64,000 bases of DNA from Pseudomonas lini (GTDB lineage Bacteria > Pseudomonadota > Gammaproteobacteria > Pseudomonadales > Pseudomonadaceae). The notes under the pieces were generated by a model. That model was not told the DNA's origin. It searched no databases and saw nothing but the letters and a program-made list of their open reading frames with translations. Numbering within the stretch: position 1 is the first letter of the stretch; every line of letters starts with the position of its first letter. Below are positions 27,630 to 36,934 of the stretch, piece after piece. The stretch is taken from positions 620,001 to 684,000 of the forward strand of contig NZ_JYLB01000003.1 in assembly GCF_001042905.1 (NCBI RefSeq), given 5' to 3'. Made by a program: the position numbers and the translations under genes.

Positions 27630-30600
27630 ATGCCCAAATCTGTTGAACGTATGCCGCCGATGCCGCGAATTCAGGCGCTTGACCCCAAACGGTCCGAGCA
27701 GAGCTGGGAAAGCGCCCCGCAGTTGCTGGCGGCCCTCAACGGCGCTCGGCTCGGCGCCTGGTATTGGGACATCGAGCGGGGGCAAATCAGTTGGTCCCGG
27801 GGTACTCAGGCGTTGTTCGGCTTCGATCCTCGGCAACCGTTGCCCGAGGACCTGGAATACCTTGATCTGCTGCCTCAGGAGGATCGGGCGAAAGCCATCC
27901 GTGCATTCAATGCAGTGATCGCCGGCGCCCCGCTGGAACAGGCGATGCACCACCGCATCCGCTGGCCCGACGGCAGCCTGCATTGGCTGGAAATCAACGG
28001 CAGCCTGCTGCCGGACAAAAACGGTCGGCCGCGAATGATTGGGGTCATTCGTGAAATCACCCATCAGCGCCAGCGCGAACAGGCGCTGAGCAGCTCGGAA
28101 AAACGCTTCGCCACGCTGTTTCACCTGTGCCCGAACATGGTCCTGCTGACCCGTCAGGAAGACGGCCTGATCAGCGAAGCCAACCAGTATTTCGAAAGCC
28201 TGTTCGGCTGGCCGGTACAAGACGCTATCGGCCGAACCACGCTGGAACTGGGCCTTTGGGTCAACCCGGAGCAACGGGTGCAACTGGTCAAAGCCACCAA
28301 GGCCAAAGGCGAGCTGATCAACATGGAGGTGCAATTTCGTGCCAGCAATGGGCAAGTTCACGACGGCATCCTCAGTGCGCAAAAGGTCGAACTCGAAGGC
28401 CAGCCTTATCTGCTGAGCACGTTCCTCGATACCACCGAACGCAAAATTGCCGAGCACGCACTCAAAGACAGCCAGGAACGCCTCGACCTGGCTCTGGATT
28501 CGGCGCAACTCGGCACCTGGGACTGGCACATTCCCAGCGGCATGCTTTACGGCTCGGCGCGGGCCGCACAGTTGCATGGGCTGGACCCCAAGCCCTTCCA
28601 TGAATCCTTCGATGCGTTTTTCGAAGGCGTGCCCGGCGAAGAGCGCGACACCATGCGTGACGCCTACCGCAGCTTGCGCGAGGGCCCGGCTGGTAATTAT
28701 CAACTGACGTACCGGGTGCAGCTGCAGGACGGCAGTTCGCGCTACCTGGAAAGCCGCGCCAGACTCTACCGCGATGACCACGGCAACCCGCTGCGCATGG
28801 CCGGCACACTGCTGGACATCACTGATCAGGTGGAACGCGAACAGCAACTGGTGGCATCGGAAGAGAAATTCGCCACCTTGTTCCAGGTCAGCCCGGACCC
28901 GATTTGCGTCACGCGCCAGGACACCGGCCATTTCATCGAGATCAACTCCAGTTTCACTCAGACATTCGGCTGGAACACCGGCGACGTGATTGGCCGCAGC
29001 GCCGACGAAATCGGCCTGTGGGATGCTTCGGCGAAAAGCCTGCAAAGGATCGAGCGGGTGATCCGCGAACAGGGCCTGAACAATGTGGCAATCATCGTTC
29101 AGCACAAGAACGGGCAGTCCCTGACCTGCGTGATATCCAGCCGGCAGATCAGCGTCGGCGACCAACCGTGCATCGTCACCACCCTGCGCGACATCACCCA
29201 ACAGCAACGCTCGGAAGCGGCGCTCAAGGCCAGCGAGGAGAAGTTCGCCAAGGCTTTCCACTCAAGCCCCGACGCCATCACCATTACCGAGCGCGACACC
29301 GGACGCTACCTGGAGGTTAACGATGGTTTCTGTCGCCTGACCGGCTACCGCGCCGATGAAGTGGTCGGCCGCACGGTGTATCAAGTCGGTATCTGGGCCG
29401 AAGAGAAACAACGCTCAGCGTTGCTGGCGGAACTACAGATCAAGGGCCGGGTTCACCATCAGGAAATGCTCGGGCGCAACAAACGCGGCGAGTTGCTGAC
29501 CGTCGAAGTCTCGGTGGAGCCGATCACCCTCAACGAAACCGCGTGCCTGCTGCTGACCGCGCGGGACGTCAGCTTGCTGAAAAACGCCGAAGCGCAGATC
29601 CGTCACCTGGCCTACCACGACCCGCTGACCAACCTGCCCAACCGCGCTTTATTGATGGATCGTCTGAGCCAGCAGATCGCCCTGCTCAAACGCCACAACC
29701 TGCGTGGCGCGCTGATGTTCCTCGACCTCGACCACTTCAAGCACATCAACGACTCCCTCGGCCACCCGGTGGGCGATACGGTGCTGAAGATCATCACCGC
29801 GCGCCTTGAAGCCAGCGTGCGCATGGAGGACACCGTCGCGCGCCTGGGCGGTGACGAATTCGTGGTGTTGCTCAGCGGCCTGGAAGGCTCGCGCAGCGAC
29901 GTCAGCGCTCAGGTCCGGGAGTTGGCGGACACCTTGCGCGAACTGCTGTCCGAACCGATGTTCCTCGACGGACAGCGCCTGCAAGTGACGCCGAGCATCG
30001 GCATCGCGCTGATCCCCGACCACGGCTCGACCCCGACCGACTTGCTCAAACGTGCCGATATCGCCCTTTACCGCGCCAAGGACTCGGGCCGCAACACCAC
30101 GCAGATGTATCACAACACCATGCAAAAGGCCGCCAGCGAACGCCTGCGCATGGAAACCGACCTGCGCCTGGCCCTTTCCCGGGGTGAGTTCAGCGTGCAA
30201 TACCAACCTCAGGTGGATGCTCGAGACAACCGCATAACCGGCGCCGAGGCTTTGGTGCGCTGGCACCATCCACAACTGGGCGCGCAATCGCCCACCGAGT
30301 TCATCAAGGTGCTGGAAGACAGTGGGCTGATTCTGGAAGTCGGCACGTGGATCCTCGACGAAGCCTGCAAGGCCTTCAAACAACTGACCGCCAAAGGTCT
30401 GATCGACCCGCTCGATTTCAGCCTGTGCGTGAACATCAGCCCCCGGCAATTCCGTCAGACCGATTTCGTCGAACGCATCGAACACAGTCTCGGCAGCTAC
30501 GGCCTGCCCTGCTCATTGCTAAAGCTGGAAATCACCGAAGGCATCGTCATCCAGAACCTGGACGACACCATCAGCAAAATGCGGCGCCTGAAAAAACTCG

Positions 30601-30908
30601 GCGTGAGCTTTGCCATGGACGATTTCGGTACCGGTTATTCCTCGCTGACCTACCTCAAGCGCCTGCCGGTAGACACTCTGAAAATCGACCAGTCGTTCAT
30701 CCGCGACGCCACCACCGACCCCAACGATGCCGAAATCATTCGCGCCATCGTCGCCATGGCCCGCAGTCTGGAATTGGAAGTCATCGCCGAAGGGGTGGAA
30801 AACCTGGAGCAACTGGCGTTTTTGCAGGGGCTGGGCTGCCATTTGTATCAGGGGTATTTGCACAGTCGGCCGTTGCCGGTGGAGGAGTTTCAGAAACTGC
30901 TCAAATGA
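27630..30908 (+). CDS. Multi-PAS GGDEF-EAL cyclic-di-GMP signalling protein
   Basis: 1092 residues, no transmembrane segment, so cytoplasmic. Five consecutive PAS/PAC modules run from about residue 25 to 645 (PAS starts near NGARLGAWYWD, CPNMVLLTRQEDG, SAQLGTWDWH, SPDPICVTRQDTG, SPDAITITERDTG). A diguanylate cyclase domain follows with intact GGDEF at 740-744, then a phosphodiesterase domain with intact EAL at 873-875 and DDFGTGYSSLTYL. Both catalytic motifs being intact means the protein could make or break cyclic-di-GMP, and the PAS array presumably sets which. No RxxD-type inhibitory site was looked for in detail. A bidirectional terminator follows it. Confidence 0.93.
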   Translation: MPKSVERMPPMPRIQALDPKRSEQSWESAPQLLAALNGARLGAWYWDIERGQISWSRGTQALFGFDPRQPLPEDLEYLDLLPQEDRAKAIRAFNAVIAGAPLEQAMHHRIRWPDGSLHWLEINGSLLPDKNGRPRMIGVIREITHQRQREQALSSSEKRFATLFHLCPNMVLLTRQEDGLISEANQYFESLFGWPVQDAIGRTTLELGLWVNPEQRVQLVKATKAKGELINMEVQFRASNGQVHDGILSAQKVELEGQPYLLSTFLDTTERKIAEHALKDSQERLDLALDSAQLGTWDWHIPSGMLYGSARAAQLHGLDPKPFHESFDAFFEGVPGEERDTMRDAYRSLREGPAGNYQLTYRVQLQDGSSRYLESRARLYRDDHGNPLRMAGTLLDITDQVEREQQLVASEEKFATLFQVSPDPICVTRQDTGHFIEINSSFTQTFGWNTGDVIGRSADEIGLWDASAKSLQRIERVIREQGLNNVAIIVQHKNGQSLTCVISSRQISVGDQPCIVTTLRDITQQQRSEAALKASEEKFAKAFHSSPDAITITERDTGRYLEVNDGFCRLTGYRADEVVGRTVYQVGIWAEEKQRSALLAELQIKGRVHHQEMLGRNKRGELLTVEVSVEPITLNETACLLLTARDVSLLKNAEAQIRHLAYHDPLTNLPNRALLMDRLSQQIALLKRHNLRGALMFLDLDHFKHINDSLGHPVGDTVLKIITARLEASVRMEDTVARLGGDEFVVLLSGLEGSRSDVSAQVRELADTLRELLSEPMFLDGQRLQVTPSIGIALIPDHGSTPTDLLKRADIALYRAKDSGRNTTQMYHNTMQKAASERLRMETDLRLALSRGEFSVQYQPQVDARDNRITGAEALVRWHHPQLGAQSPTEFIKVLEDSGLILEVGTWILDEACKAFKQLTAKGLIDPLDFSLCVNISPRQFRQTDFVERIEHSLGSYGLPCSLLKLEITEGIVIQNLDDTISKMRRLKKLGVSFAMDDFGTGYSSLTYLKRLPVDTLKIDQSFIRDATTDPNDAEIIRAIVAMARSLELEVIAEGVENLEQLAFLQGLGCHLYQGYLHSRPLPVEEFQKLLK

Positions 30909-30922
30909 GTCGGACACGGGCA

Positions 30923-30956
30923 CAAAAAAGGGCGCCAGTGGATGGCGCCCTTTTTG
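30923..30956. terminator. Bidirectional terminator between the GGDEF-EAL gene and ibpA
   Basis: A GGGCGCCA/TGGCGCCC stem with a short loop, with an A-run before and a T-run after, shared by the two convergent genes. Confidence 0.9.
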
Positions 30957-30965
30957 TTACTTGGC

Positions 30966-31412
30966 TCAGTGCTGCAGAGCCGGTTTTTCCGTCCCGTTGA
31001 TAGGGATGCGTTTGGCTTTCGCTTCTTCCGGAATTACGCGCAGCAGATCGATACTCAACAGACCGTTGCGCAGTTCGGCGGCCTTGATTTCAATGTGATC
31101 CGCCAGACGGAACGACAGTTTGAAAGCGCGCTGCGCGATGCCTTGGTACAGGTAAGTGACGTTTTCGTCCGCGTCACGTTTGCCGCCACTGATGGTCAAC
31201 ACACCTTTCTCCACTTGCAGGTCCAGGTCTTCTTCCTGGAAACCGGCGGCCGCTACGACAATGCGGTATTGATCATCACCGTATTTTTCAACGTTGTAGG
31301 GTGGATAGGTGCTGCCTGGCTCATTGCGCAGGGCGGTTTCGAACAGGTCGTTGAAACGGTCGAAACCTACCGAGGAACGGAACAGTGGGGCCAGGGAAAA
31401 TGCAGTACTCAT
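30966..31412 (-). CDS. ibpA: Small heat-shock protein, IbpA/Hsp20 family
   Basis: 148 residues. An N-terminal arm (STAFSLAPLFRSSVGFDRFNDLF), the alpha-crystallin domain (YPPYNVEKYGDDQYRIVVAAAGFQEEDLDLQVEKGVLTISGGK...LYQGIAQRAFKLSFRLADHIEIKAAELRNGLLSIDL), and a C-terminal extension with the IPI anchor motif in KRIPINGTE. It is an ATP-independent chaperone that holds aggregating proteins during heat stress. Both a sigma-32-like promoter and a ROSE-like RNA thermometer are visible upstream. Confidence 0.95.
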   Translation of the reverse strand: MSTAFSLAPLFRSSVGFDRFNDLFETALRNEPGSTYPPYNVEKYGDDQYRIVVAAAGFQEEDLDLQVEKGVLTISGGKRDADENVTYLYQGIAQRAFKLSFRLADHIEIKAAELRNGLLSIDLLRVIPEEAKAKRIPINGTEKPALQH

Positions 31413-31478
31413 GATTCAAATCTCCTGAACATAATCAGCAAGTTTTTTTGTCTCCGCGACCCGAATTCGGCATCGCGT
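31413..31478 (-). promoter_or_regulatory. ROSE-like RNA thermometer in the ibpA leader
   Basis: The predicted 66-base leader can form two hairpins. The 5' one is GCGA-CCG/CGG-TCGC around AATT (about 31458-31476). The 3' one pairs TTGCTGA with TCAGGA, sequestering the AGGAG Shine-Dalgarno and leaving one G of TTGCT bulged opposite it (31422-31441). The UYGCU anti-SD motif with a bulged or non-canonical G is the ROSE signature; related two-hairpin elements are known upstream of Pseudomonas ibpA. Confidence 0.75.
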
Positions 31479-31484
31479 AATCCT

Positions 31485-31513
31485 TAAATAAGGATCGCTG
31501 ATTGCTTTTCAAG
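31485..31513 (-). promoter_or_regulatory. Sigma-32 (RpoH) heat-shock promoter of ibpA
   Basis: CTTGAAA (31507-31513) is followed after 13 bases by CCTTATTTA (31485-31493). This is close to the RpoH consensus CTTGAAA-N11-16-CCCCATnT and correctly placed about 70 bases before the ibpA start. Confidence 0.75.
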
Positions 31514-31542
31514 AGATTTTTTTCAGATTTTTTTGAGTAGAT

Positions 31543-32502
31543 TCAGGCCGCTTCAGACACCTGCAAACCCAGTAAACGCGAGACATTATCCAGTTCGGTC
31601 TCACGACGCAGGACGGTAAACAGCTCTACCGCTTCGGGATAATTGCGGGTCAGCATCGCCAGCCATTGCTTCAAGCGACCCGGCGATTGACGTGGCGTCA
31701 TCTGCGCCTTGGCTTGCAGCCAGAAGTCCTGAATCAGCGGCAGCAGCTCGGCCCAGGTCATCTCGACGACGTCTTCACCGGCGCGGGCCGCGGCGATTTG
31801 CCGAGCCAGATCCGGGCGCGATACCAGTCCACGACCGAGCATGATGTCTTCGACGCCGCTGATCTCGCGGCAACGACGCCAGTCCTCGACGCTCCAGATG
31901 TCGCCGTTGGCAAACACCGGCACCTTGACCACATCCTGCACCCGAGGGATCCATTCCCAGTGAGCTGGCGGCTTGTAGCCATCAGTCTTGGTCCGCGCAT
32001 GAACCACGATGTGCGCTGCGCCGCCTTCAGCCAGGGCCGTGGCGCAGACCAGCGCACCGTCCGGGCTGTCGAAGCCGAGACGCATCTTGGCGGTCACTGG
32101 AATGTGCGTGGGTACGGCACGACGGACGTGTTCGACTATTTGGTTGAGCAGTTCAGGTTCTTTGAGTAGCACCGCGCCGCCACGGGATTTGTTGACGGTC
32201 TTGGCCGGGCAGCCAAAGTTCAAGTCGATGACTTCGGAACCCAACTCGCAGGCCAGTGCGGCGTTTTCCGCCAGGCACACCGGATCGGAACCCAGCAGCT
32301 GCACCCGCAGCGGCACACCAGACGCGGTTCGGGCGCCAGTCAGCAGTTCCGGGCCGAACTTGTGGTAATAGGCAGGCGTAAGCAGCTGATCGTTGATCCG
32401 AATGAACTCGGTCACGCACCAATCAATACCGCCCACACGGGTCAGCACGTCCCGCAGGATGTTGTCGACCAACCCCTCCATGGGCGCCAAAGCAATTTGC
32501 AT
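31543..32502 (-). CDS. dusC: tRNA-dihydrouridine(16) synthase, DusC type
   Basis: 319 residues from the ATG at 32502 ([14 protein letters not shown]); a TTG five codons earlier is disregarded. FMN-dependent TIM barrel with the catalytic cysteine in [21 protein letters not shown], and [19 protein letters not shown] as in DusC. The [12 protein letters not shown] and [12 protein letters not shown] motifs bind FMN phosphate. It reduces uridine to dihydrouridine in the tRNA D-loop. The specific DusC label rests on family resemblance rather than a tree. Confidence 0.88.
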   Translation of the reverse strand: MQIALAPMEGLVDNILRDVLTRVGGIDWCVTEFIRINDQLLTPAYYHKFGPELLTGARTASGVPLRVQLLGSDPVCLAENAALACELGSEVIDLNFGCPAKTVNKSRGGAVLLKEPELLNQIVEHVRRAVPTHIPVTAKMRLGFDSPDGALVCATALAEGGAAHIVVHARTKTDGYKPPAHWEWIPRVQDVVKVPVFANGDIWSVEDWRRCREISGVEDIMLGRGLVSRPDLARQIAAARAGEDVVEMTWAELLPLIQDFWLQAKAQMTPRQSPGRLKQWLAMLTRNYPEAVELFTVLRRETELDNVSRLLGLQVSEAA

Positions 32503-32563
32503 GAAAAACACACTCAACGAAAAACGTGCGGCAGTTTACTGGATTGCGCGATCGAAAAGGTAA

Positions 32564-32668
32564 CCCCTGTAGGAGCTGCCGAAGGCTGCGATCTTTTGAT
32601 CTTGATTTTCAGCAAGCCCGGAAAGAGCAAGATCAAAAGATCGCAGCCTTCGGCAGCTCCTACAGGGG
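32564..32668. repeat. Long perfect inverted repeat (41-base arms), class with GATCTTTTGATC
   Basis: The arms 32564-32604 and 32628-32668 are exactly complementary (core CTGTAGGAGCTGCCGAAGG followed by CTGCGATCTTTTGATC) around a 23-base spacer. It lies between the dus gene and the thioesterase. Related copies are at 35398-35446 (single) and 41794-41881 (pair). Confidence 0.9.
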
Positions 32669-32674
32669 ATCGTG

Positions 32675-33112
32675 TCAAGTGGCAGGCTGCAATGCAGGAC
32701 CGTAGCCCTCGATAAACTCCGCCGGCATGCGCTTGGGCTTGCCGGTCGACAGCTCGATGCACACGAAAGTGGTCTGCGCCCGCAGCAACGTAGTGTTGTC
32801 GCTGGGGCGTTTCAACTGAAAGTGTCGGGTCATTTTCAGGCGCTGGTCCCAATCGACGATCCAGGTCGCCAACTGCAACTCATCGCCCTCATAGGCTGCT
32901 GCCAGGTAATCGATCTCGTGCCGTACCACCGCCATCGCCCGATCCAGCCGCCGGTACTCGACCAGATCCAGCCCAAGCCGTTGCGAGTGACGCCAGGCGC
33001 AGCGCTCGAGCCAGGTCACGTATACCGCGTTGTTCGCGTGGCCTAGCCCGTCGATGTCCTCGGCGCCCACTTCCAGATCAATGATAAACGGCGTTGCCCG
33101 ATCCCAGCCCAT
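32675..33112 (-). CDS. Acyl-CoA thioesterase, 4HBT hotdog family
   Basis: 145 residues, one hotdog domain. The 4HBT-type active-site segment GAEDIDGLGHANNAVYVTWLERCAW contains the aspartate of the D-x-x-GHxNN pattern, and the second half carries VVRHEIDYLAAAYEGDEL. Members of this YbgC/FadM-like group hydrolyse acyl-CoA esters; chain length cannot be inferred here. It lies 48 bases downstream of the alpha/beta hydrolase gene on the same strand, so they may be co-transcribed. Confidence 0.85.
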   Translation of the reverse strand: MGWDRATPFIIDLEVGAEDIDGLGHANNAVYVTWLERCAWRHSQRLGLDLVEYRRLDRAMAVVRHEIDYLAAAYEGDELQLATWIVDWDQRLKMTRHFQLKRPSDNTTLLRAQTTFVCIELSTGKPKRMPAEFIEGYGPALQPAT

Positions 33113-33160
33113 GCCCCACTCCTGGTCAGATTATTTCGACCGGGGCAGTGTAACGGAAGC

Positions 33161-33994
33161 TCAGGCCGATTGGCGCGATTGCAGGCTGCGACCGGCCAGC
33201 AGCGAAAGAACGCCATCGATCACCCGCGGATCGGCGAGCACCCGCTGATGACCACCCTCCTCCAGGCGCAACAGACGGCTGTCGAACCAGGCTTCGTGAA
33301 TCAACTGGGATTCCTTGACCGGAACAAAGTTGTCGTCCTCGGCATGGACGATCAGCCCCGGCATGTCGAGCTGATAGCGCGCAACATCCAGCGCAGCGGC
33401 GCGCATGCCGACGTCTTTCTCGACTTGGCGAATAAACGCCGAACGCGCTTTGGGCGGCAGGCGCACATAGCGTGCGAACCCACGCAGTACCCCGAGAATT
33501 CGCGCCGGGGCGGCGATCGAGACCAGGGTTTCGGTGCGCAAGCCCAACTGAACCGCGAGCATGGCACTGGCGCCGCCCATGGAGTGACCGATCACCGCTT
33601 GCAGCGGCGGCAGTTCAGCGGCCGCTTCGAGCATGGCCCGAGCGAACAGCACCACATTAGCCTCGCGACCAGGCGAACGACCGTGAGCCGGGCCGTCCAG
33701 GGCAACCACGGTGTAACCGGCATCGACCAGCGCCGTAATCAGCGCAGCAAACTGCGTTGGTCGGCCTTCCCAGCCGTGCATCAACAACACTGCCGGCCCC
33801 TGGCCCCAGCGCAGCGCCGAGAGGCCGAAACGCAAAGTGATTCGTTCAGATTTCGCCAGCAGCGGCAATTCCCAATCACGCGGCGGTAACTCGCGCGGGG
33901 TCATGAATGCCAGACGCATCTTGCTCGCGACCAGCTTCGGCGCGAACCAGCCCAAGGTGCCATTAACGCCACGAACCCAGCTCAACGTGTTCAT
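33161..33994 (-). CDS. Alpha/beta hydrolase
   Basis: 277 residues. Oxyanion-hole HGWEG (73-77), nucleophile elbow GHSMGG with S138, an acidic residue in IVHAEDDNFVP and the C-terminal histidine in LEEGGHQRVL. This is a standard serine-hydrolase fold with a cap region after the nucleophile. Substrate unknown. It lies 30 bases downstream of the TetR gene and upstream of the thioesterase, all on one strand, suggesting a small operon controlled by that repressor. Confidence 0.85.
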   Translation of the reverse strand: MNTLSWVRGVNGTLGWFAPKLVASKMRLAFMTPRELPPRDWELPLLAKSERITLRFGLSALRWGQGPAVLLMHGWEGRPTQFAALITALVDAGYTVVALDGPAHGRSPGREANVVLFARAMLEAAAELPPLQAVIGHSMGGASAMLAVQLGLRTETLVSIAAPARILGVLRGFARYVRLPPKARSAFIRQVEKDVGMRAAALDVARYQLDMPGLIVHAEDDNFVPVKESQLIHEAWFDSRLLRLEEGGHQRVLADPRVIDGVLSLLAGRSLQSRQSA

Positions 33995-34024
33995 CGCCCA
34001 TCTCCTCAGGCTGACGCCTTTAGG

Positions 34025-34564
34025 TCATAACACCGCCGACTTGGCGGCGCGCAGCAAACGATCGGACAACTCTCCTGGCCCCAGCGCCCGTGCCAGAGCC
34101 AAACCACCGACCATCAAGGCGATGTCGGCCAAGACCTTGTCGGTGTCTTCCGGGCTGGCCGCTAACTGCGCGACCATCAATTCAACATGCTCATTCAACG
34201 CCACACGAAATTCGTCCGGCAGACGGCCCAGCTCACCGACCGACGCCGGAATCGGACATGCATGCTCGGTGGAATCACGGTGTTTGCGCGACAGATAGAA
34301 CGCCGCGACCAACGCGCGACGCTCTTCGCCAGTCAACTCGGCGTCCATGTCGGCGATCAAGCCACGACGATGGCTGAGTAGCTGCTTGAACGCTTCCAGC
34401 ATCAATGCGTCCTTGCTTTCGAAGTGCGCGTAGAAGCCGCCGACTGTCAGGCCGGCCGCGCCCATCACTTCACCCACGCTCGGCTCGGCCGGGCCGCGCT
34501 GGATCAGCGCTGCACTGGCAGCCTTGAGGATGCGCTCGCGGGTTTGAGCTTTTTTATCGTTCAT
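34025..34564 (-). CDS. TetR-family transcriptional repressor
   Basis: 179 residues. The N-terminal helix-turn-helix is RERILKAASAALIQRGPAEPSVGEVMGAAGLTVGGFYAHFESKDALMLEAFKQLL (about 8-62), followed by an all-helical ligand domain with RDSTEHACPIPASVGELGRLP. The sequence resembles TetR regulators of the AcrR/NemR-like C-terminal type. It is probably autoregulatory: an AT-rich palindrome lies 24 bases upstream of the ATG. It likely controls the downstream alpha/beta hydrolase and thioesterase genes. Confidence 0.88.
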   Translation of the reverse strand: MNDKKAQTRERILKAASAALIQRGPAEPSVGEVMGAAGLTVGGFYAHFESKDALMLEAFKQLLSHRRGLIADMDAELTGEERRALVAAFYLSRKHRDSTEHACPIPASVGELGRLPDEFRVALNEHVELMVAQLAASPEDTDKVLADIALMVGGLALARALGPGELSDRLLRAAKSAVL

Positions 34565-34587
34565 CGTTGCCTCCGAATATTACGACT

Positions 34588-34600
34588 AGAATATTATTCT
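34588..34600. promoter_or_regulatory. Candidate TetR operator
   Basis: AGAATATTATTCT is a perfect 13-base inverted repeat located 24-36 bases before the TetR start codon. An overlapping second dyad, ATTAT-TCTC-ATAAT, extends it to about 34607. Overlapping AT-rich dyads in this position are typical of autoregulated TetR repressors. Confidence 0.5.
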
Positions 34601-34689
34601 CATAATAATTTTCCGCAAGTCGTGAATGTGACCGCTGGTCTGAAGAACAGTTTTGAGGAAAAAGGAGAGTTGGCCAAACGCCAGACAAA

Positions 34690-34722
34690 CAAAAGGGCCA
34701 TTCAATAATTGAATGACCCTTA
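34690..34722 (-). terminator. Rho-independent terminator of the Ala-Glu tRNA cluster
   Basis: AAGGGTCATTCAA pairs with TTGAATGGCCCTT around a short AT loop, followed by TTTTG on the minus strand, about 25 bases past the last tRNA-Glu. Confidence 0.85.
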
Positions 34723-34746
34723 AAAATCCCGCAGAGCGGGTAATCG

Positions 34747-34822
34747 TGGCGTCCCCTAGGGGACTCGAACCCCTGTTACCGCCGTGAAAGGGCGGTGTCC
34801 TAGGCCACTAGACGAAGGGGAC
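34747..34822 (-). tRNA. tRNA-Glu (anticodon TTC), copy 2
   Basis: A 76-base cloverleaf: acceptor GTCCCCT/AGGGGAC, anticodon loop CTTTCAC giving TTC, T-arm GGGGTTCGAGTCCCC, encoded CCA. Identical in its mature part to the copy at 35032. Confidence 0.96.
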
Positions 34823-34902
34823 ACAAACCCTTCTATACAACTGATCAGTGCTGAGAGCTGATCGATTCAAGGCCGGTGTGGCCAGACCTTGAACTGTAAA
34901 AT

Positions 34903-34978
34903 TGGTGGAGCTTAGCGGGATCGAACCGCTGACCTCCTGCATGCCATGCAGGCGCTCTCCCAGCTGAGCTAAAGCCCC
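34903..34978 (-). tRNA. tRNA-Ala (anticodon GGC), copy 2
   Basis: A 76-base cloverleaf with acceptor GGGGCTT, anticodon loop ATGGCAT giving GGC, T-arm GCGGTTCGATCCCGC, encoded CCA. It differs from the other Ala copy at several stem positions, mostly as compensated pairs. Confidence 0.96.
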
Positions 34979-35031
34979 GGATTTTTCGCCTCGCGGCGGA
35001 GCGACATCTTGCAACATCGCTTCTGTAAAAC

Positions 35032-35107
35032 TGGCGTCCCCTAGGGGACTCGAACCCCTGTTACCGCCGTGAAAGGGCGGTGTCCTAGGCCACTAGACGA
35101 AGGGGAC
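35032..35107 (-). tRNA. tRNA-Glu (anticodon TTC), copy 1
   Basis: Same sequence as the Glu tRNA at 34747, with anticodon loop CTTTCAC and encoded CCA. Confidence 0.96.
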
Positions 35108-35186
35108 GCAAACCCTTCTATACACTTGATCAACGCTGAGTGTTGATCGCTTCAAGGCCGGTGTGGCCAGACCTTGAAGTGTAAAT

Positions 35187-35262
<76 letters not shown>

Positions 35263-35397
35263 TCATCGCTGAGGACGGGGCGAATCTTAATGGCGCATCG
35301 GAAGGCTGTCAAACTTATTTTTAACAATTTCCAAAATTTTTTGTCGCCATAACAATCACTTACCGCCCTCCCCCCGAAAAACGGGGGTGGCGCCGAA

Positions 35398-35446
35398 GAG
35401 CAGGATCAAAAGATCGCAGCCTTCGGCAGCTCCTACGCAGGATCAA
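35398..35446. repeat. Single copy of the GATCAAAAGATCGCAG repeat
   Basis: AGCAGGATCAAAAGATCGCAG followed by CCTTCGGCAGCTCCTACGCAGG matches one arm of the inverted repeat at 32564-32668. It lies just past the gltX stop. Confidence 0.8.
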
Positions 35447-35452
35447 ACGACC

Positions 35453-36934
35453 TTAGGCGATATTGCCCAACAGTTTTTCCCACTCCTTGTTTTCCTTCTT
35501 CGACACGCCGCCCAGCAGGTCGATAGCCTGGCGCAGACGGAAACGGGTCAGGTCCGGACCGAGGATTTCCATCGCGTCGAGCACCGATACCGAGCTAGCC
35601 TGGCCTGTGATCGCGGCGAACATCAGCGGCATCGCATCACGCAGCTTCAACTCCAGGGATTCGACCACCGCCTGGATGGTTGCAGTGATGCTGTCCTTCT
35701 CCCACTGACGCAGGCTTTCCAGCTTCCACAAAATCAACTGCATCAACTGACGAACCTGATCGCCCGAGAGCTTCTTGGATTCGAACAGCTTGGCGTCCGG
35801 GTTCACACCACCGGCGAAGAAGAAGCCGGCCAGCGGCGCGACCTGGCTGAAAGTTTCAACCCGGCCCTGCACGTGCGGTGCGATCTTCATCATGTATTCA
35901 GGATTCAGTGCCCATTTTTGCAGGCGAGCGGCGAACTCTTCCACTGGCAGGTCACGCAGCCATTGGCCGTTGAGCCACGACAGCTTCTCGATGTCGAAAA
36001 TCGGCCCACCGAGGGAAACGCGCTGCAGGTCGAAGTTGTCGACCATTTCCTGCAGCGAGAACTTCTCGCGCTCGTCCGGCATCGACCAGCCCATGCGCCC
36101 CAGGTAGTTGAGCATTGCTTCCGGCATGAAGCCCATGCGCTCGTAGAACGTCACCGAGGTCGGGTTCTTGCGCTTGGACAGCTTGCTCTTGTCCGGGTTA
36201 CGCAGCAGCGGCATGTAGCACAGCTGCGGTTGCTCCCAGCCGAAGTATTCGTACAAGAGGATCAGTTTCGGTGCCGAAGGCAGCCATTCTTCACCGCGCA
36301 GAACATGGGTGATGCCCATCAAGTGGTCATCGACCACGTTGGCCAGGAAGTACGTTGGAAGACCGTCGGTCTTCATCAGCACTTGCATGTCCATGCGATC
36401 CCACGGGATCTCGACATCGCCACGCAACATATCAGGCACCACGCACACGCCTTCGGTCGGCACTTTCATGCGGATGACGTGCGGCTCGCCGGCAGCCAGG
36501 CGACGCGCGACCTCTTCCTTGGAGAGCAACAGCGCACGGCCGTCGTAACGTGGGGTTTCGCCACGCGCCATTTGCTCGGCGCGCATCTGGTCCAGTTCCT
36601 CGCTGGTGCAGAAGCACGGGAAAGCATGGCCCATGTCGACCAGTTGCTGGCAGTACTTCTGATAGATATCGCCGCGCTCGCTTTGACGGTAAGGACCGTG
36701 CGGACCGCCGACGTCCGGGCCTTCGCTCCAGTCGATACCCAACCAGCGCAGGGCGTCGTAAATCTGCTGTTCGGACTCGCGGGTCGAACGCAGTTGGTCG
36801 GTGTCTTCGATCCGCAGGATGAACTCACCGCCATGCTGCTTGGCAAAGCAGTAGTTGAACAAAGCGATGTAAGCGGTACCTACGTGGGGATCCCCGGTAG
36901 GCGATGGCGCGATGCGAGTGCGGACGGTGGTCAT
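35453..36934 (-). CDS. gltX: Glutamyl-tRNA synthetase
   Basis: 493 residues from the ATG at 36934 ([19 protein letters not shown]); the longer open frame upstream is non-coding. Class I signatures are the HIGH-equivalent within [12 protein letters not shown] and the KMSKS-equivalent KSKLSKRKN. The anticodon-binding helical domain follows (about 320-490). It charges tRNA-Glu. Two tRNA-Glu genes lie just downstream on the same strand. Confidence 0.97.
   Translation of the reverse strand: MTTVRTRIAPSPTGDPHVGTAYIALFNYCFAKQHGGEFILRIEDTDQLRSTRESEQQIYDALRWLGIDWSEGPDVGGPHGPYRQSERGDIYQKYCQQLVDMGHAFPCFCTSEELDQMRAEQMARGETPRYDGRALLLSKEEVARRLAAGEPHVIRMKVPTEGVCVVPDMLRGDVEIPWDRMDMQVLMKTDGLPTYFLANVVDDHLMGITHVLRGEEWLPSAPKLILLYEYFGWEQPQLCYMPLLRNPDKSKLSKRKNPTSVTFYERMGFMPEAMLNYLGRMGWSMPDEREKFSLQEMVDNFDLQRVSLGGPIFDIEKLSWLNGQWLRDLPVEEFAARLQKWALNPEYMMKIAPHVQGRVETFSQVAPLAGFFFAGGVNPDAKLFESKKLSGDQVRQLMQLILWKLESLRQWEKDSITATIQAVVESLELKLRDAMPLMFAAITGQASSVSVLDAMEILGPDLTRFRLRQAIDLLGGVSKKENKEWEKLLGNIA

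Noticed and set aside
27624..29261. 545-codon minus-strand open frame
   Set aside because: Antisense to the five-PAS GGDEF-EAL gene, no recognisable domain.
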